From the NCBI GenBank assembly GCA_002339015.1, contig DDJC01000050.1:1-25937 (forward strand): a stretch of DNA of 25,937 bases, given 5' to 3'. The DNA is from Burkholderiales bacterium UBA1834 (lineage in GTDB: Bacteria > Pseudomonadota > Gammaproteobacteria > Burkholderiales > Burkholderiaceae_C). Positions within the stretch are counted from its first letter, which is position 1. The number at the start of each line of letters is the position of its first letter. The notes under the pieces were generated by a model. The model did no database searches. It was not told where the DNA came from and was given only the letters and a program-made list of their open reading frames with translations. This document shows, in pieces, positions 7,532 through 15,672 of this stretch. The position numbers were made by a program, and so were the translations under genes.

Positions 7532-9059
7532 GCGCGCTCCCCTGCTTGGCCGCGGCAGCGGCGTCCGTGTCCCACAGGCCGCTCATCCACGCGCCCACGC
7601 GCTCGATGCTGGCCTCGCCGGCCGGGATGCTGGGCGACAGGCGCCCCTGGGCCATGACCAGCAGGCGGTCGCAGATCTCGAACAATTCGTCCAGCTCCTC
7701 GCTGACCACGAGCACGGCGCAGCCGGCATCGCGCAGCTTCAACAACTCGCCGCGGATCTGGGCCGCGGCGCCCACGTCAACACCCCAGGTGGGCTGGGAC
7801 ACGAGCAGCACCTTCGGGCGCGCATCGATCTCGCGCCCCATGATGAACTTCTGCAGGTTGCCGCCTGACAGGCTGCGCGCCAGAGCCGGGTGGCCGCCCG
7901 CCTTGACCTTGTAGCGCTCGATCAGACCCGAGGCCATGGCCTGGATGCCACCCAGGCGCAGCCAGCCGCCCGCACCGACCTCTTCGTTGCGGGTCAGCAG
8001 GGTGTTCTGGGCCAGTGACATGGTCGGCACGGCGCCGCGGCCCAGGCGCTCTTCGGGCACGCTGTGCAGGCCCAGACGGCGGCGCACACCCGGCGTGGCG
8101 CGGCTGATGTCCTGGCCGAAGAGGGTGATGCAGCCGGGGGCACAGCGTGGATCCTCGCCGCTGAGCGCGGCCATGAAGGGCTGCTGGCCGTTGCCGGAGA
8201 CGCCCGCGATGCCGACGATCTCTCCGGCGTGCAGCTTCAGGTCGATGCCGCGCAGGCTGACGCCGAACGGGTCCACACGCGGCAGATCGAGCCCGCGCAC
8301 CTGCAGGGCCACCTCGCCCAGCGTGGGCGTGTGGCGCTCCAGCGCGGGTGGCTCGGCGCCGATCATCAGGCGCGACAGGCTGGCGTTGGTCTCCTGGCGC
8401 GGATCAACCTCGCCGGTGACCTTGCCGCCGCGCAGCACGGTGCAGCGGTGGCACAGCGCGCGGATTTCATCGAGCTTGTGGCTGATGTAGAGAATGGAGC
8501 AGCCCTTGTCGGCCAGCTGGCGCAGGGTGACGAAAAGCTTCTCGACCGCCTGAGGCGTGAGCACCGAGGTCGGCTCATCCAGGATCAGCACCTGCGGATC
8601 GGTCATCAAGGCGCGGACGATCTCGATGCGCTGGCGCTCGCCCACGGTCAGCGAATGCACGTGCCGCTGCGGATCGACCTCCAGGCCATATTCGGACGAC
8701 ACCTGTTTGATGCGCTCGGTGACTTCGGCCAGACTGAGTGACTTGTCCAGCCCCAGCCACACGTTCTCGGCGGCGGTCAAGGTGTCGAACAACGAGAAGT
8801 GCTGGAACACCATGCTGATGCCCAGCGCCCTCGCCTCTTGCGGCGACTTGATGTGGACGCGTTCGCCGTTGAACAGGATCTCGCCGGCATCGGGCTTGAC
8901 GGCGCCGAAGATGATCTTCATCAGCGTGGACTTGCCAGCGCCGTTCTCGCCCAGCACGGCATGGATCTCGCCGGGTGCGACCTTGAGGCTGACATCGTCG
9001 TTGGCTCTGACCGCCGGGTACTGCTTGGTGATGTGTTGGAGTTCGAGCCGCCAGGTCAT
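7518..9059 (-). CDS. ABC transporter ATP-binding protein with two ATPase domains (purine/nucleoside importer)
   Basis: The 513-residue protein has two tandem ATPase domains in the style of sugar and nucleoside importers (RbsA/NupO). Domain 1 has an intact Walker A (GENGAGKST, residues 37-45), a Q-loop in VFQHFSLF, signature LTVGERQR and Walker B VLILDEPTS. Domain 2 (from about 260) has GVSGNGQQ in place of Walker A, an intact LSGGNLQK signature, and VLLVSQPTWG, where the usual Walker B Asp and Glu are Ser and Gln. Such a degenerate second site is common in this family, so hydrolysis is expected mainly at one composite site. The start at 9059 lies just before MTWRLELQ; upstream codons in frame do not resemble the family, and the Shine-Dalgarno is weak. 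It starts 73 bases after the guaD stop, behind a good putative promoter. Confidence 0.94.
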   Translation of the reverse strand: MTWRLELQHITKQYPAVRANDDVSLKVAPGEIHAVLGENGAGKSTLMKIIFGAVKPDAGEILFNGERVHIKSPQEARALGISMVFQHFSLFDTLTAAENVWLGLDKSLSLAEVTERIKQVSSEYGLEVDPQRHVHSLTVGERQRIEIVRALMTDPQVLILDEPTSVLTPQAVEKLFVTLRQLADKGCSILYISHKLDEIRALCHRCTVLRGGKVTGEVDPRQETNASLSRLMIGAEPPALERHTPTLGEVALQVRGLDLPRVDPFGVSLRGIDLKLHAGEIVGIAGVSGNGQQPFMAALSGEDPRCAPGCITLFGQDISRATPGVRRRLGLHSVPEERLGRGAVPTMSLAQNTLLTRNEEVGAGGWLRLGGIQAMASGLIERYKVKAGGHPALARSLSGGNLQKFIMGREIDARPKVLLVSQPTWGVDVGAAAQIRGELLKLRDAGCAVLVVSEELDELFEICDRLLVMAQGRLSPSIPAGEASIERVGAWMSGLWDTDAAAAAKQGSAHVQA

Positions 9060-9108
9060 GGTGTTGCGTTGATCGTTCGGTGCGCTGGATCCGGGAACTG
9101 CGGGGGCC

Positions 9109-9136
9109 ACGATACGGCAAGCGTCGCGGCCGTCAA
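9109..9136 (-). promoter_or_regulatory. Putative sigma-70 promoter of the importer operon
   Basis: On the minus strand TTGACG (9131-9136) and TATCGT (9109-9114) are separated by 16 bases. Transcription would begin near 9102, giving a leader of about 43 bases before the ATPase ATG. The -35 overlaps the guaD stop codon, so the importer genes could be expressed apart from guaD. Confidence 0.5.
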
Positions 9137-10461
9137 GGGCGGACAAACCGGGGTTGCCCTGCCACCACGGTGGCCGCGAGGTTGCGCTCGTCGCCCAGGG
9201 TGATCCAGGCAAAGAGCCTCTCGTGCAAATCCCGGGCCAGCCCGTCGCGATGCAGGGCCACCGGGCCCACGGCCGTGTCCCACACGGCCAGGTCGGCCAT
9301 GAGGCCGGGCTCGACGCGTCCGATTTCATCATGCAAGCCCAGGTGCTGGGCTGCACCGGCGGTGGCCGCGTGCAGCGCCTTCCAGGCGCTCAGGCGCACG
9401 CCCTGCATCGCCTGGATCTTGTAGGCATCGGCCATGTTGCGCAGCATGGACAGGCTGGTGCCGCCGCCCACGTCGCTGGCCAGGCTCACGTTCACGCCGG
9501 ACTGCTCGGCCAGGCGCCAGTCGAACAGGCCGCTGCCCAGGAACAGGTTGGACGACGGGCTGTGCGCGATCTGGGCGCCGTGGTCGCGCAGCACGGCGCG
9601 GTCGTTGTCGTCCAGCCAGATGCCGTGGGCCAGCACGGCGCGCGGGCCGATCAGCCCGTCGCGGTCGTACACATCCAGGTAGCTGCGCGCATCCGGGAAG
9701 AGCTCAGCCACCCAGCGCACCTCGTCGCGGTTCTCGGCCACGTGGGTCTGCATGTAGACGCCATGGTGGTGCTGCACCAGTTGGCCGGCCATGACGAGCT
9801 GCTCGGGGGTGCTGGTGGGTGCGAAGCGCACCGTCACGGCGTAACTCTGGCGGTCCTTGCCATGCCAGCGCTGTATCAGATCGACGCAATCGCGCTCGGC
9901 CTGGGCCACGTCGTCGCGCAGGCCGTCAGGGGCGTGGCGGTCCATCAGCACCTTGCCGGTGACCAGGCGCATGCGGGCTTCGGCGCCGCGACGGAACAGG
10001 GCCTCGGCGCTGGTCTTGTGCACGGTCGCGAAGATCACGGCGCTGGTGGTGCCGTGGGCCCACAGGGCTTGCAGGAATCGCTCCGCGCCCTCGTCGGCCA
10101 CCCCATCATCCACATAGCGGCGCTCGGCCGGGAAGGTGTAGGTGTTGAGCCAGTCCAGCAGCTCGGTGCCGTAGCTGGCGATCACGTCCAGTTGCGGGCA
10201 GTGCACGTGGGTGTCGATGAAGCCGGGCATGATCAGCCGGCCACGGTAATCCAGCGGCTCGGCGATCTGCCAGTCAGGCGTCAAGGCCTCGCTGGCCGGC
10301 TGCACGGCGGCGATGCGCTCACCCTCGATCAGCACCAGATGGTCAGGCCGGAAACGCACGCCGGGCGATTCACCGGGCGGATTGAAGCCAGGGTCGGCCG
10401 TGAAATCAAGGACATCGCCCCGCAGCACCCTGCGAGGAGCGTTGGACACAGCGCGTGGCAT
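9133..10461 (-). CDS. guaD: Guanine deaminase
   Basis: The protein (442 residues from this start, close to the usual 430-450) is a zinc amidohydrolase that converts guanine to xanthine. Visible motifs are PGFIDTHVHCPQ with the HxH zinc pair, the region ELLDWLNTYTFPAE typical of guanine deaminases, QTHVAENRDE (His ligand), LAHGIWLDD (His ligand), SPSSNLFLGSG and ASDVGGGTS (Asp ligand). Two in-frame ATGs are possible, 10497 and 10461; neither has a clear Shine-Dalgarno. I chose 10461 because it gives the family length and a normal leader if the TACAAT element at 10510-10515 is the -10. The gene follows the LysR gene in the same direction and precedes the importer. Its product, xanthine, is the substrate of XdhAB encoded on the other side of the LysR gene. 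Confidence 0.93.
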   Translation of the reverse strand: MPRAVSNAPRRVLRGDVLDFTADPGFNPPGESPGVRFRPDHLVLIEGERIAAVQPASEALTPDWQIAEPLDYRGRLIMPGFIDTHVHCPQLDVIASYGTELLDWLNTYTFPAERRYVDDGVADEGAERFLQALWAHGTTSAVIFATVHKTSAEALFRRGAEARMRLVTGKVLMDRHAPDGLRDDVAQAERDCVDLIQRWHGKDRQSYAVTVRFAPTSTPEQLVMAGQLVQHHHGVYMQTHVAENRDEVRWVAELFPDARSYLDVYDRDGLIGPRAVLAHGIWLDDNDRAVLRDHGAQIAHSPSSNLFLGSGLFDWRLAEQSGVNVSLASDVGGGTSLSMLRNMADAYKIQAMQGVRLSAWKALHAATAGAAQHLGLHDEIGRVEPGLMADLAVWDTAVGPVALHRDGLARDLHERLFAWITLGDERNLAATVVAGQPRFVRP

Positions 10462-10509
10462 GGCACTGGAGAGAGGGGCTGGGGACGGCTGGGGCATGCG
10501 ACGGGCGGG

Positions 10510-10515
10510 ATTGTA
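10510..10515 (-). promoter_or_regulatory. Possible -10 element for guaD
   Basis: The minus strand reads TACAAT, a good -10, with only a poor -35 (TGTTTC) 16 bases upstream. A perfect 10-bp palindrome, ACACATGTGT, lies at 10535-10544 close to the -35 position and overlaps the LysR stop codon; it could be an operator or chance. Confidence 0.3.
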
Positions 10516-10543
10516 GGGGCCAAACAGGGCCGAAACACATGTG

Positions 10544-11548
10544 TCAGGGTGCCCGCACCACCGGCAACGTCTCCGCGCGCCAGGGTGGACGAACGTGCTG
10601 CAGATTGCGTACCACCTCCCGCACTTGTTCACGCAGCCAGCGGCTGGCGGCGGAGTGGTGCGTCAGGTCGTGCCACAGCTGATAGTAGTTCATCGTCGGG
10701 AAACTGACCGGGCAGCGGATGATCTTCACCTGGAGCTGCTGGGCATAGCGCTCGCAGAAGCGCCGGCCGGTGGTGAGCACCAGCAGGGAGCCGGCCACCA
10801 TGTAGGGCAGTTGCGCGAAATGAGGGTTGCGCACGACCACGTTGCGGCGCAGGCCCTGCATGGACAGGTGCTCATCGATGATGCCGATGCCGCCCGGATG
10901 CAGGGCCGGCGGCGACACGTGCTCGGCGGCCAGGTACTGCTCCACCGACCACGCGCGCCTGCCTTCGCGCGGCAGACGGGCGGCCGGGTGGTCTTCGGAC
11001 ACCATGCAGACGACTTCATCACTCAGCAGGCGGCCCAGGTGCAGTTCGTCCGAAGGCTCCAGCCAGTTGCCGATGACCAGATCGACCTCGCCGCGCGACA
11101 GGCTGCGGCGGTAATCCAGATCGGCCGACAGCGGCACGAACTCGATGCGCAGATTGGGGGCCTGCCGCTTGAGGTGCAGCGTGAGTTCTGGCAGAAAGAA
11201 GGGATCGAGGTAGTCGGTCGCCGCGATGCGGAAGGTGAGCGCGGTGGTGCCCAGATCGAAATCCCGCACGCTGTTCTTGTGGCCGAACATGGCCTGGGCG
11301 TTGTGCAGGATGATCGAAGCCGGCTCCAGCAGGCTCAGCGCGACATCCGTGGGCGCCATGGACTGGCCCACGCGCACCAGCAGCGGGTCGCCCGTCAGGT
11401 CGCGCAGGCGCTTGAGCTGCGCGCTGACAGCGGGCTGGCTGGACTGCAGGCGGATGGCCGCCCGCGACACGCTGCATTCGGTGATCACGGTGTGCAGGAC
11501 TCGGATGAGAGAGATGTCGATCTTGTCGAAAACAGCTTGCTTGGTCAT
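10544..11548 (-). CDS. LysR-family transcriptional regulator, divergent from xdhA
   Basis: The 334-residue protein has the LysR layout. An N-terminal winged helix-turn-helix (about residues 8-67) contains SVSRAAIRLQSSQPAVSAQLKRLRDLTGDPLLVR, the standard recognition-helix pattern. A two-lobed effector-binding domain follows from about residue 90 (FRIAATDYLDPFFLPELT, EVDLVIGNW, HPAARL). The C-terminal 30 residues are basic and unlike most family members. The ATG at 11548 has AGGG about nine bases upstream; another in-frame ATG at 11569 would place the start inside the operator-like palindrome, so I prefer 11548. By position it most likely controls the divergent xdh operon and possibly guaD, with a purine intermediate as effector (inference). 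The effector cannot be read from sequence. Confidence 0.92.
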   Translation of the reverse strand: MTKQAVFDKIDISLIRVLHTVITECSVSRAAIRLQSSQPAVSAQLKRLRDLTGDPLLVRVGQSMAPTDVALSLLEPASIILHNAQAMFGHKNSVRDFDLGTTALTFRIAATDYLDPFFLPELTLHLKRQAPNLRIEFVPLSADLDYRRSLSRGEVDLVIGNWLEPSDELHLGRLLSDEVVCMVSEDHPAARLPREGRRAWSVEQYLAAEHVSPPALHPGGIGIIDEHLSMQGLRRNVVVRNPHFAQLPYMVAGSLLVLTTGRRFCERYAQQLQVKIIRCPVSFPTMNYYQLWHDLTHHSAASRWLREQVREVVRNLQHVRPPWRAETLPVVRAP

Positions 11549-11556
11549 ACGATCAC

Positions 11557-11575
11557 CCTGATACAACATATCAGG
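11557..11575. promoter_or_regulatory. Operator-like inverted repeat between the LysR gene and xdhA
   Basis: A perfect 7-bp inverted repeat, CCTGATA-N5-TATCAGG, lies 9-27 bases upstream of the LysR ATG and about 100 bases upstream of xdhA. It overlaps the likely -35 zone of an xdhA promoter whose -10 would be TATACC (11583-11588). Position suits both self-repression and activation of xdhA by LysR. The half-site spacing is not the textbook T-N11-A. Confidence 0.55.
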
Positions 11576-11582
11576 CTGATGC

Positions 11583-11588
11583 TATACC
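11583..11588 (+). promoter_or_regulatory. Possible -10 element of the xdh operon
   Basis: TATACC sits 17-18 bases downstream of the centre of the LysR palindrome region, with no good -35, as expected for an activator-dependent promoter. The resulting leader of about 80 bases would contain a short inverted repeat (ACCCT-CCAA-AGGGT, 11608-11621). Confidence 0.3.
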
Positions 11589-11644
11589 GAAGCACCCACG
11601 GAGCGATACCCTCCAAAGGGTGAAGCGCCGCGCCTCACCGGCCC

Positions 11645-11668
11645 TTTGCTGGAACGACGTTTGCTGGA
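11645..11668 (+). repeat. Short direct repeat in the xdhA leader
   Basis: TTTGCTGGA occurs twice, at 11645-11653 and 11660-11668, a 15-base period. The second copy contributes the GGAG Shine-Dalgarno of xdhA. No function can be assigned. Confidence 0.4.
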
Positions 11669-11676
11669 GTTTCGCC

Positions 11677-13227
11677 ATGAGCGCCCCCATCCCCTTGCCC
11701 CCTACCGAATCCTCCCCGCGCCCGGTGCGTTTCATGCACCAGGGTGAACTGCAGTCGATCAGCGACCTGCCGCCCACCACCACGGTGCTTCAATGGCTGC
11801 GCGAGCACGCCCATTGCACCGGCACCAAGGAAGGCTGCGCCGAAGGCGATTGCGGCGCCTGCACCGTCGTGTTGGGTCAAGCCGATGCCAGCGCGCCCGG
11901 CGGCGTGGCGCTCAAAAGCGTCAACGCCTGCATCCAGTTTCTGCCTTCGCTCGACGGCCAAGCACTGTTCACCGTGGAAGACGTGGCAGCCACCAACGGC
12001 GGCCAGCCCCACCCCTGCCAGCAGGCCCTGGTCGATTGCCACGGCTCGCAGTGCGGCTTCTGCACGCCGGGCTTCGTGATGTCGCTGTGGCATCTGTACC
12101 AGCACCACGACCATGCTGTCTCGCGTGAAGATGCGGCCGATGCGCTCAGCGGCAACCTGTGCCGTTGCACCGGCTACCGCCCCATCCTGGACGCCGCCGA
12201 GCAGATGTACAAGCTGCCCCGCGTGGCGCTGGACTTGGCACCCGTGGCCGAGGCCCTGCAGCGCCTGCAGGCCGAAGACGCCGGCACCTTCATCTACGAA
12301 GCGCGCGACGCGGCCGAACCCTCGCGCACCGCGCGTTTCATTGCGCCGCGCACGCTGGATGAGCTGGCCCGCTGGCGCGCCGCCCTGCCCCAGGCCCGCC
12401 TGCTGGCCGGCGCCACCGACATCGGGCTGTGGGTGACCAAGCAGTTCCGCGCTTTGGGCGACATCCTCTATCTGGGCCGCGTGGACGAGCTCCAGGCCAT
12501 CAAGCCCTGGGGGCCGGCCGATGCGCCCGAAGGGCTTGAGATCAACGCTGGTGCTTCACTGGAGCAAGCCTGGGGCACATTGGCCAGGCACGTGCGGGCC
12601 CTGCGCGAGATCTGGCTGCGCTTCGCCTCCCCGCCGGTGCGCCACGCCGGCACCCTGGGCGGCAACATCGCCAACGGCTCGCCCATCGGTGACAGCGCCC
12701 CGGTGCTGCTGGCCATGGGCGCCGAGATCGTGCTGCGCCATGGCGAGGCCACACGCACCCTGCCCTTGTCCGATTTCTACCTGGATTACATGAAGAACGC
12801 GATGCAGCCCGGCGAGTTCGTGCAGGCGCTGCGCGTGCCGCTGCCGCCCCCCGGGTCGGCCTTGCGCGCCTACAAGATCAGCAAGCGCCGCGACAGCGAC
12901 ATCTCCGCCGTGTGCGCCGGCCTGTGGCTGCGCCTGGAAGGCGATGTGATCGCCGAGGCGCGGCTGGCGTTCGGCGGCATGGCCGCCACTGCGCGCCGCG
13001 CAGCCAAGGCCGAAGCCGCCCTGGTCGGCCAACCCTGGACGGACGCCACGATGCGCGCCGCCCAGGCCGCGCTGGCCCAGGATTTCACCCCCTTGAGTGA
13101 CATGCGCGCCACGGCGGCGTATCGTCAACGTGTGGCGGCCAACCTGCTGGAACGCTGGTGGCTCGAAACCCGCCCGGCCTCGCCCCTGAAGGCCGATGTC
13201 ATCCAGGTCTGGCCCGCCACGGTCTGA
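11677..13227 (+). CDS. xdhA: Xanthine dehydrogenase small subunit (2Fe-2S and FAD domains)
   Basis: The 516-residue protein has the bacterial XdhA order. An N-terminal plant-type [2Fe-2S] domain carries C54, C59, C62 and C85 (in CAEGDCGAC...NAC). A helical second [2Fe-2S] domain carries C126, C129, C162 and C164 (QCGFC...LCRC). The FAD domain follows from about residue 200, with LLAGATDIGLW and GGNIANGSPIGDS as flavin contacts, and ends in the CO dehydrogenase flavoprotein C-terminal domain. It moves electrons from the molybdenum centre of XdhB through the clusters to FAD and then NAD+. The start at 11677 has GGAG eight bases upstream and gives the usual N-terminus; the open frame begins further upstream without a ribosome site. 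xdhB follows after 15 bases. All eight cluster cysteines are present, so the subunit should be functional. Confidence 0.96.
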   Translation: MSAPIPLPPTESSPRPVRFMHQGELQSISDLPPTTTVLQWLREHAHCTGTKEGCAEGDCGACTVVLGQADASAPGGVALKSVNACIQFLPSLDGQALFTVEDVAATNGGQPHPCQQALVDCHGSQCGFCTPGFVMSLWHLYQHHDHAVSREDAADALSGNLCRCTGYRPILDAAEQMYKLPRVALDLAPVAEALQRLQAEDAGTFIYEARDAAEPSRTARFIAPRTLDELARWRAALPQARLLAGATDIGLWVTKQFRALGDILYLGRVDELQAIKPWGPADAPEGLEINAGASLEQAWGTLARHVRALREIWLRFASPPVRHAGTLGGNIANGSPIGDSAPVLLAMGAEIVLRHGEATRTLPLSDFYLDYMKNAMQPGEFVQALRVPLPPPGSALRAYKISKRRDSDISAVCAGLWLRLEGDVIAEARLAFGGMAATARRAAKAEAALVGQPWTDATMRAAQAALAQDFTPLSDMRATAAYRQRVAANLLERWWLETRPASPLKADVIQVWPATV

Positions 13228-13231
13228 GCGC

Positions 13232-13237
13232 AGGAGG
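13232..13237 (+). promoter_or_regulatory. Strong ribosome binding site of xdhB
   Basis: A full AGGAGG lies five bases before the xdhB ATG at 13243 and fixes that start. It is the best Shine-Dalgarno in the window; most neighbours have weak ones. Confidence 0.85.
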
Positions 13238-13242
13238 TACCC

Positions 13243-15588
13243 ATGAACCAGACCGTCGAACCCTTCCTGAAGCAGGCCGCCAGTGCCGCAGGCCAGAGCA
13301 AGCCGCATGAGTCCGCGCACCTGCACGTCACCGGCAGCGCGCCCTACACCGACGATATCCTCGAACTGACGGGCACCTTGCACTGCGCACTGGGCCTGTC
13401 GCCCGTGGCCCATGGCCAGTTGCTGGGCATCGGCCTGGACGCCGTCAGGGCGATGCCGGGTGTGGTGGCCGTGATCACCGCCGCCGACATCCCCGGCCGC
13501 AACGACTGCGGCGCCATCACGCACGACGACCCCATCCTGGCCGATGGCGAGCTGATGTACCTGGGTCAGCCCGTGTTCGCGGTGCTGTCCGCCGACCGGG
13601 AGGCCGCCCGCCGCGCCGCCGCGCTCGCGTCCAAGGTGATCCGCTTCAAGGAACTGCCCGCGCTGCTGACCCCGCAGGATGGCCACGCCGCCAAGGACTA
13701 CGTGGTCCCGCCCATGCACATGGTGCGCGGTGACGCGGCCGCCGCGCTGGCCGCCGCGCCCCACCGCATGGACGTGCACGTGGACCTGGGCGGGCAGGAA
13801 CAGTTCTACCTGGAAGGCCAGATCTCCTACGCCGTGCCGCGCGAGAACGACGGCATGCTGGTGTACTGCTCCACCCAGCATCCCAGCGAGATGCAGCACC
13901 ACATCGCCGTGGCCCTGGGCCTGCACTCGCACCACGTGCAGATCGAATGCCGGCGCATGGGCGGCGGTTTCGGCGGCAAGGAATCGCAATCGGCCGTTTT
14001 CGCCTGCATCGCGGCGGTGGCTGCGCGCAAGCTCAAGCGCCCCGTGAAGCTGCGCCCCGACCGTGACGACGACTTCATGATCACCGGCCGGCGCCACTGC
14101 TTCTTCCACGACATGGCCCTGGGCTATGACGACGAGGGCCGTGTGCTGGGCACGGAGGTGAGCATGGTCTCGCGCGCGGGCTGCTCGGCCGATCTGTCGG
14201 CGCCCGTGATGGGCCGCGCGCTGTGCCACTTCGACAACGCCTACTGGCTGCCGCACGTGGCCATGCACGGCTTCTGCGCGCGCACGCACACGCAGAGCAA
14301 CACGGCCTTCCGAGGCTTCGGCGGCCCTCAGGGCGCCTTCGCCATCGAGTACGCGCTGGATTCGATCGCGCGTGAACTGGGCAAGGACGCGCTCGACGTG
14401 CGCCTGGCCAACCTGTATGGCGTGGAGACGAACAACGTCACGCCCTACGGCCAGGTGGTCGAGGACAACGTGCTGCAGCCGCTGCTCGATGAACTGATCG
14501 CCAGCAGCGACTACCGCGCGCGCCGCGCTGCCATCAACGCCTTCAACGCCACCAGCCCCGTGCTCAAGAAGGGCCTGGCGCTCACGCCGCTGAAGTTCGG
14601 CATCTCCTTCAACGTGGTGCACCTGAACCAGGCGGGCGCGCTGGTGCACGTGTACACCGACGGCAGCGTGCTGGTGAACCACGGCGGCACCGAAATGGGG
14701 CAGGGCCTGAACACCAAGGTGGCGCAGATGGTGGCGCACACATTGGGCCTGAGCCTTGGCCGCGTGCGCGTCACCGCCACCGACACGCACAAGGTGGTCA
14801 ACACCTCGGCCACAGCCGCGTCCACCGGCACTGACCTGAACGGCAAGGCCGCGCAGGATGCCGCGTTGACCATCCGCAAGCGCCTCACGCAGTTCCTGGC
14901 CGAGAAGCACAAGGTGCCGGCCGAGAGCATCCATTTCGCCAATGACCATGTCGAGGTGGCCGGCAGCCCCCTGCCTTTCGACGGCGTGGTGATGGAGGCC
15001 TACATGGCGCGCGTGCAGCTGTGGTCCGACGGCTTTTACGCCACGCCCAAGCTGCACTGGGACCGCGAAACCATGCAGGGCCACCCCTTCTACTACTTCG
15101 CCTACGGTGCGGCCTGCAGCGAGGTGCTGGTGGACACGCTCACCGGTGAATGGAAGCTGCTGCGTGCCGACGTGCTGCATGATGTCGGCCAATCCATCAA
15201 CCCCGCGCTGGACATCGGCCAGGTCGAAGGCGCCTTCATCCAGGGCATGGGCTGGCTGACGACCGAAGAGCTCTACTGGCATCCCAAGAGCGGCAAGCTG
15301 CTCACGCATGCGCCCTCCACCTACAAGATTCCGACGGCCAGCGATTGCCCGGAAGACTTCCGCGTGAAGCTGTTCGACAACCGCAATGTGGAGGACACAG
15401 TCTACCGATCGAAGGCCGTGGGCGAGCCGCCTTTGCTGCTGCCCTTCTCGGTGTTCTTCGCGCTGCGCGATGCGGTGTCGAGCGTGGGCGGGCACCAGGT
15501 GAACCCGCCGTTGCGTGCGCCGGCCACGTCCGAAGCTTTGCTGGATGCGATCGATGCCGTGAAAGCGGCGGTGCGGGCAGGTGCTTGA
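13243..15588 (+). CDS. xdhB: Xanthine dehydrogenase molybdopterin-binding (large) subunit
   Basis: The 781-residue protein is the catalytic subunit that hydroxylates hypoxanthine and xanthine to urate. The sequence shows the Mo-cofactor binding motifs in order: GQEQFYLEGQ, RMGGGFGGKES (cofactor contact), TAFRGFGGPQG (substrate-site Phe/Arg region), GTEMGQGLNTK, TAASTGTDLNG, and VGEPPLLL near the C-terminus, whose Glu728 matches the catalytic glutamate of the family. The length fits two-subunit bacterial enzymes (about 780). It is encoded 15 bases after xdhA, and the XdhA-XdhB pair forms a cytoplasmic heterotetramer in characterised bacteria. Cofactor insertion needs XdhC, the next gene. A 1177-codon open frame on the opposite strand across this gene is a base-composition artefact. 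Confidence 0.97.
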   Translation: MNQTVEPFLKQAASAAGQSKPHESAHLHVTGSAPYTDDILELTGTLHCALGLSPVAHGQLLGIGLDAVRAMPGVVAVITAADIPGRNDCGAITHDDPILADGELMYLGQPVFAVLSADREAARRAAALASKVIRFKELPALLTPQDGHAAKDYVVPPMHMVRGDAAAALAAAPHRMDVHVDLGGQEQFYLEGQISYAVPRENDGMLVYCSTQHPSEMQHHIAVALGLHSHHVQIECRRMGGGFGGKESQSAVFACIAAVAARKLKRPVKLRPDRDDDFMITGRRHCFFHDMALGYDDEGRVLGTEVSMVSRAGCSADLSAPVMGRALCHFDNAYWLPHVAMHGFCARTHTQSNTAFRGFGGPQGAFAIEYALDSIARELGKDALDVRLANLYGVETNNVTPYGQVVEDNVLQPLLDELIASSDYRARRAAINAFNATSPVLKKGLALTPLKFGISFNVVHLNQAGALVHVYTDGSVLVNHGGTEMGQGLNTKVAQMVAHTLGLSLGRVRVTATDTHKVVNTSATAASTGTDLNGKAAQDAALTIRKRLTQFLAEKHKVPAESIHFANDHVEVAGSPLPFDGVVMEAYMARVQLWSDGFYATPKLHWDRETMQGHPFYYFAYGAACSEVLVDTLTGEWKLLRADVLHDVGQSINPALDIGQVEGAFIQGMGWLTTEELYWHPKSGKLLTHAPSTYKIPTASDCPEDFRVKLFDNRNVEDTVYRSKAVGEPPLLLPFSVFFALRDAVSSVGGHQVNPPLRAPATSEALLDAIDAVKAAVRAGA

Positions 15589-15672
15589 GGGCATGCGGCC
15601 ATGCACACCATCAGCAGGGCCGCACGACGCCACGATCTCTGCATGCGTGCATGAATCTGTGACGAGCACACC

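Noticed and set aside
7518..9059. Degenerate second ATPase site (SQPTWG and GVSGNGQQ) as a sign of gene decay
   Set aside because: A degenerate second site is normal for this two-domain importer ATPase family, and the first site is fully conserved.
9154..10707. 517-codon plus-strand open frame over guaD
   Set aside because: It is antisense to guaD, which carries all amidohydrolase ligands; the frame shows no family motif.
15589..15672. GCATG-type repeats in the xdhB-xdhC spacer as a regulatory element
   Set aside because: They are short (5-6 bp), imperfectly arranged and expected by chance in this composition.
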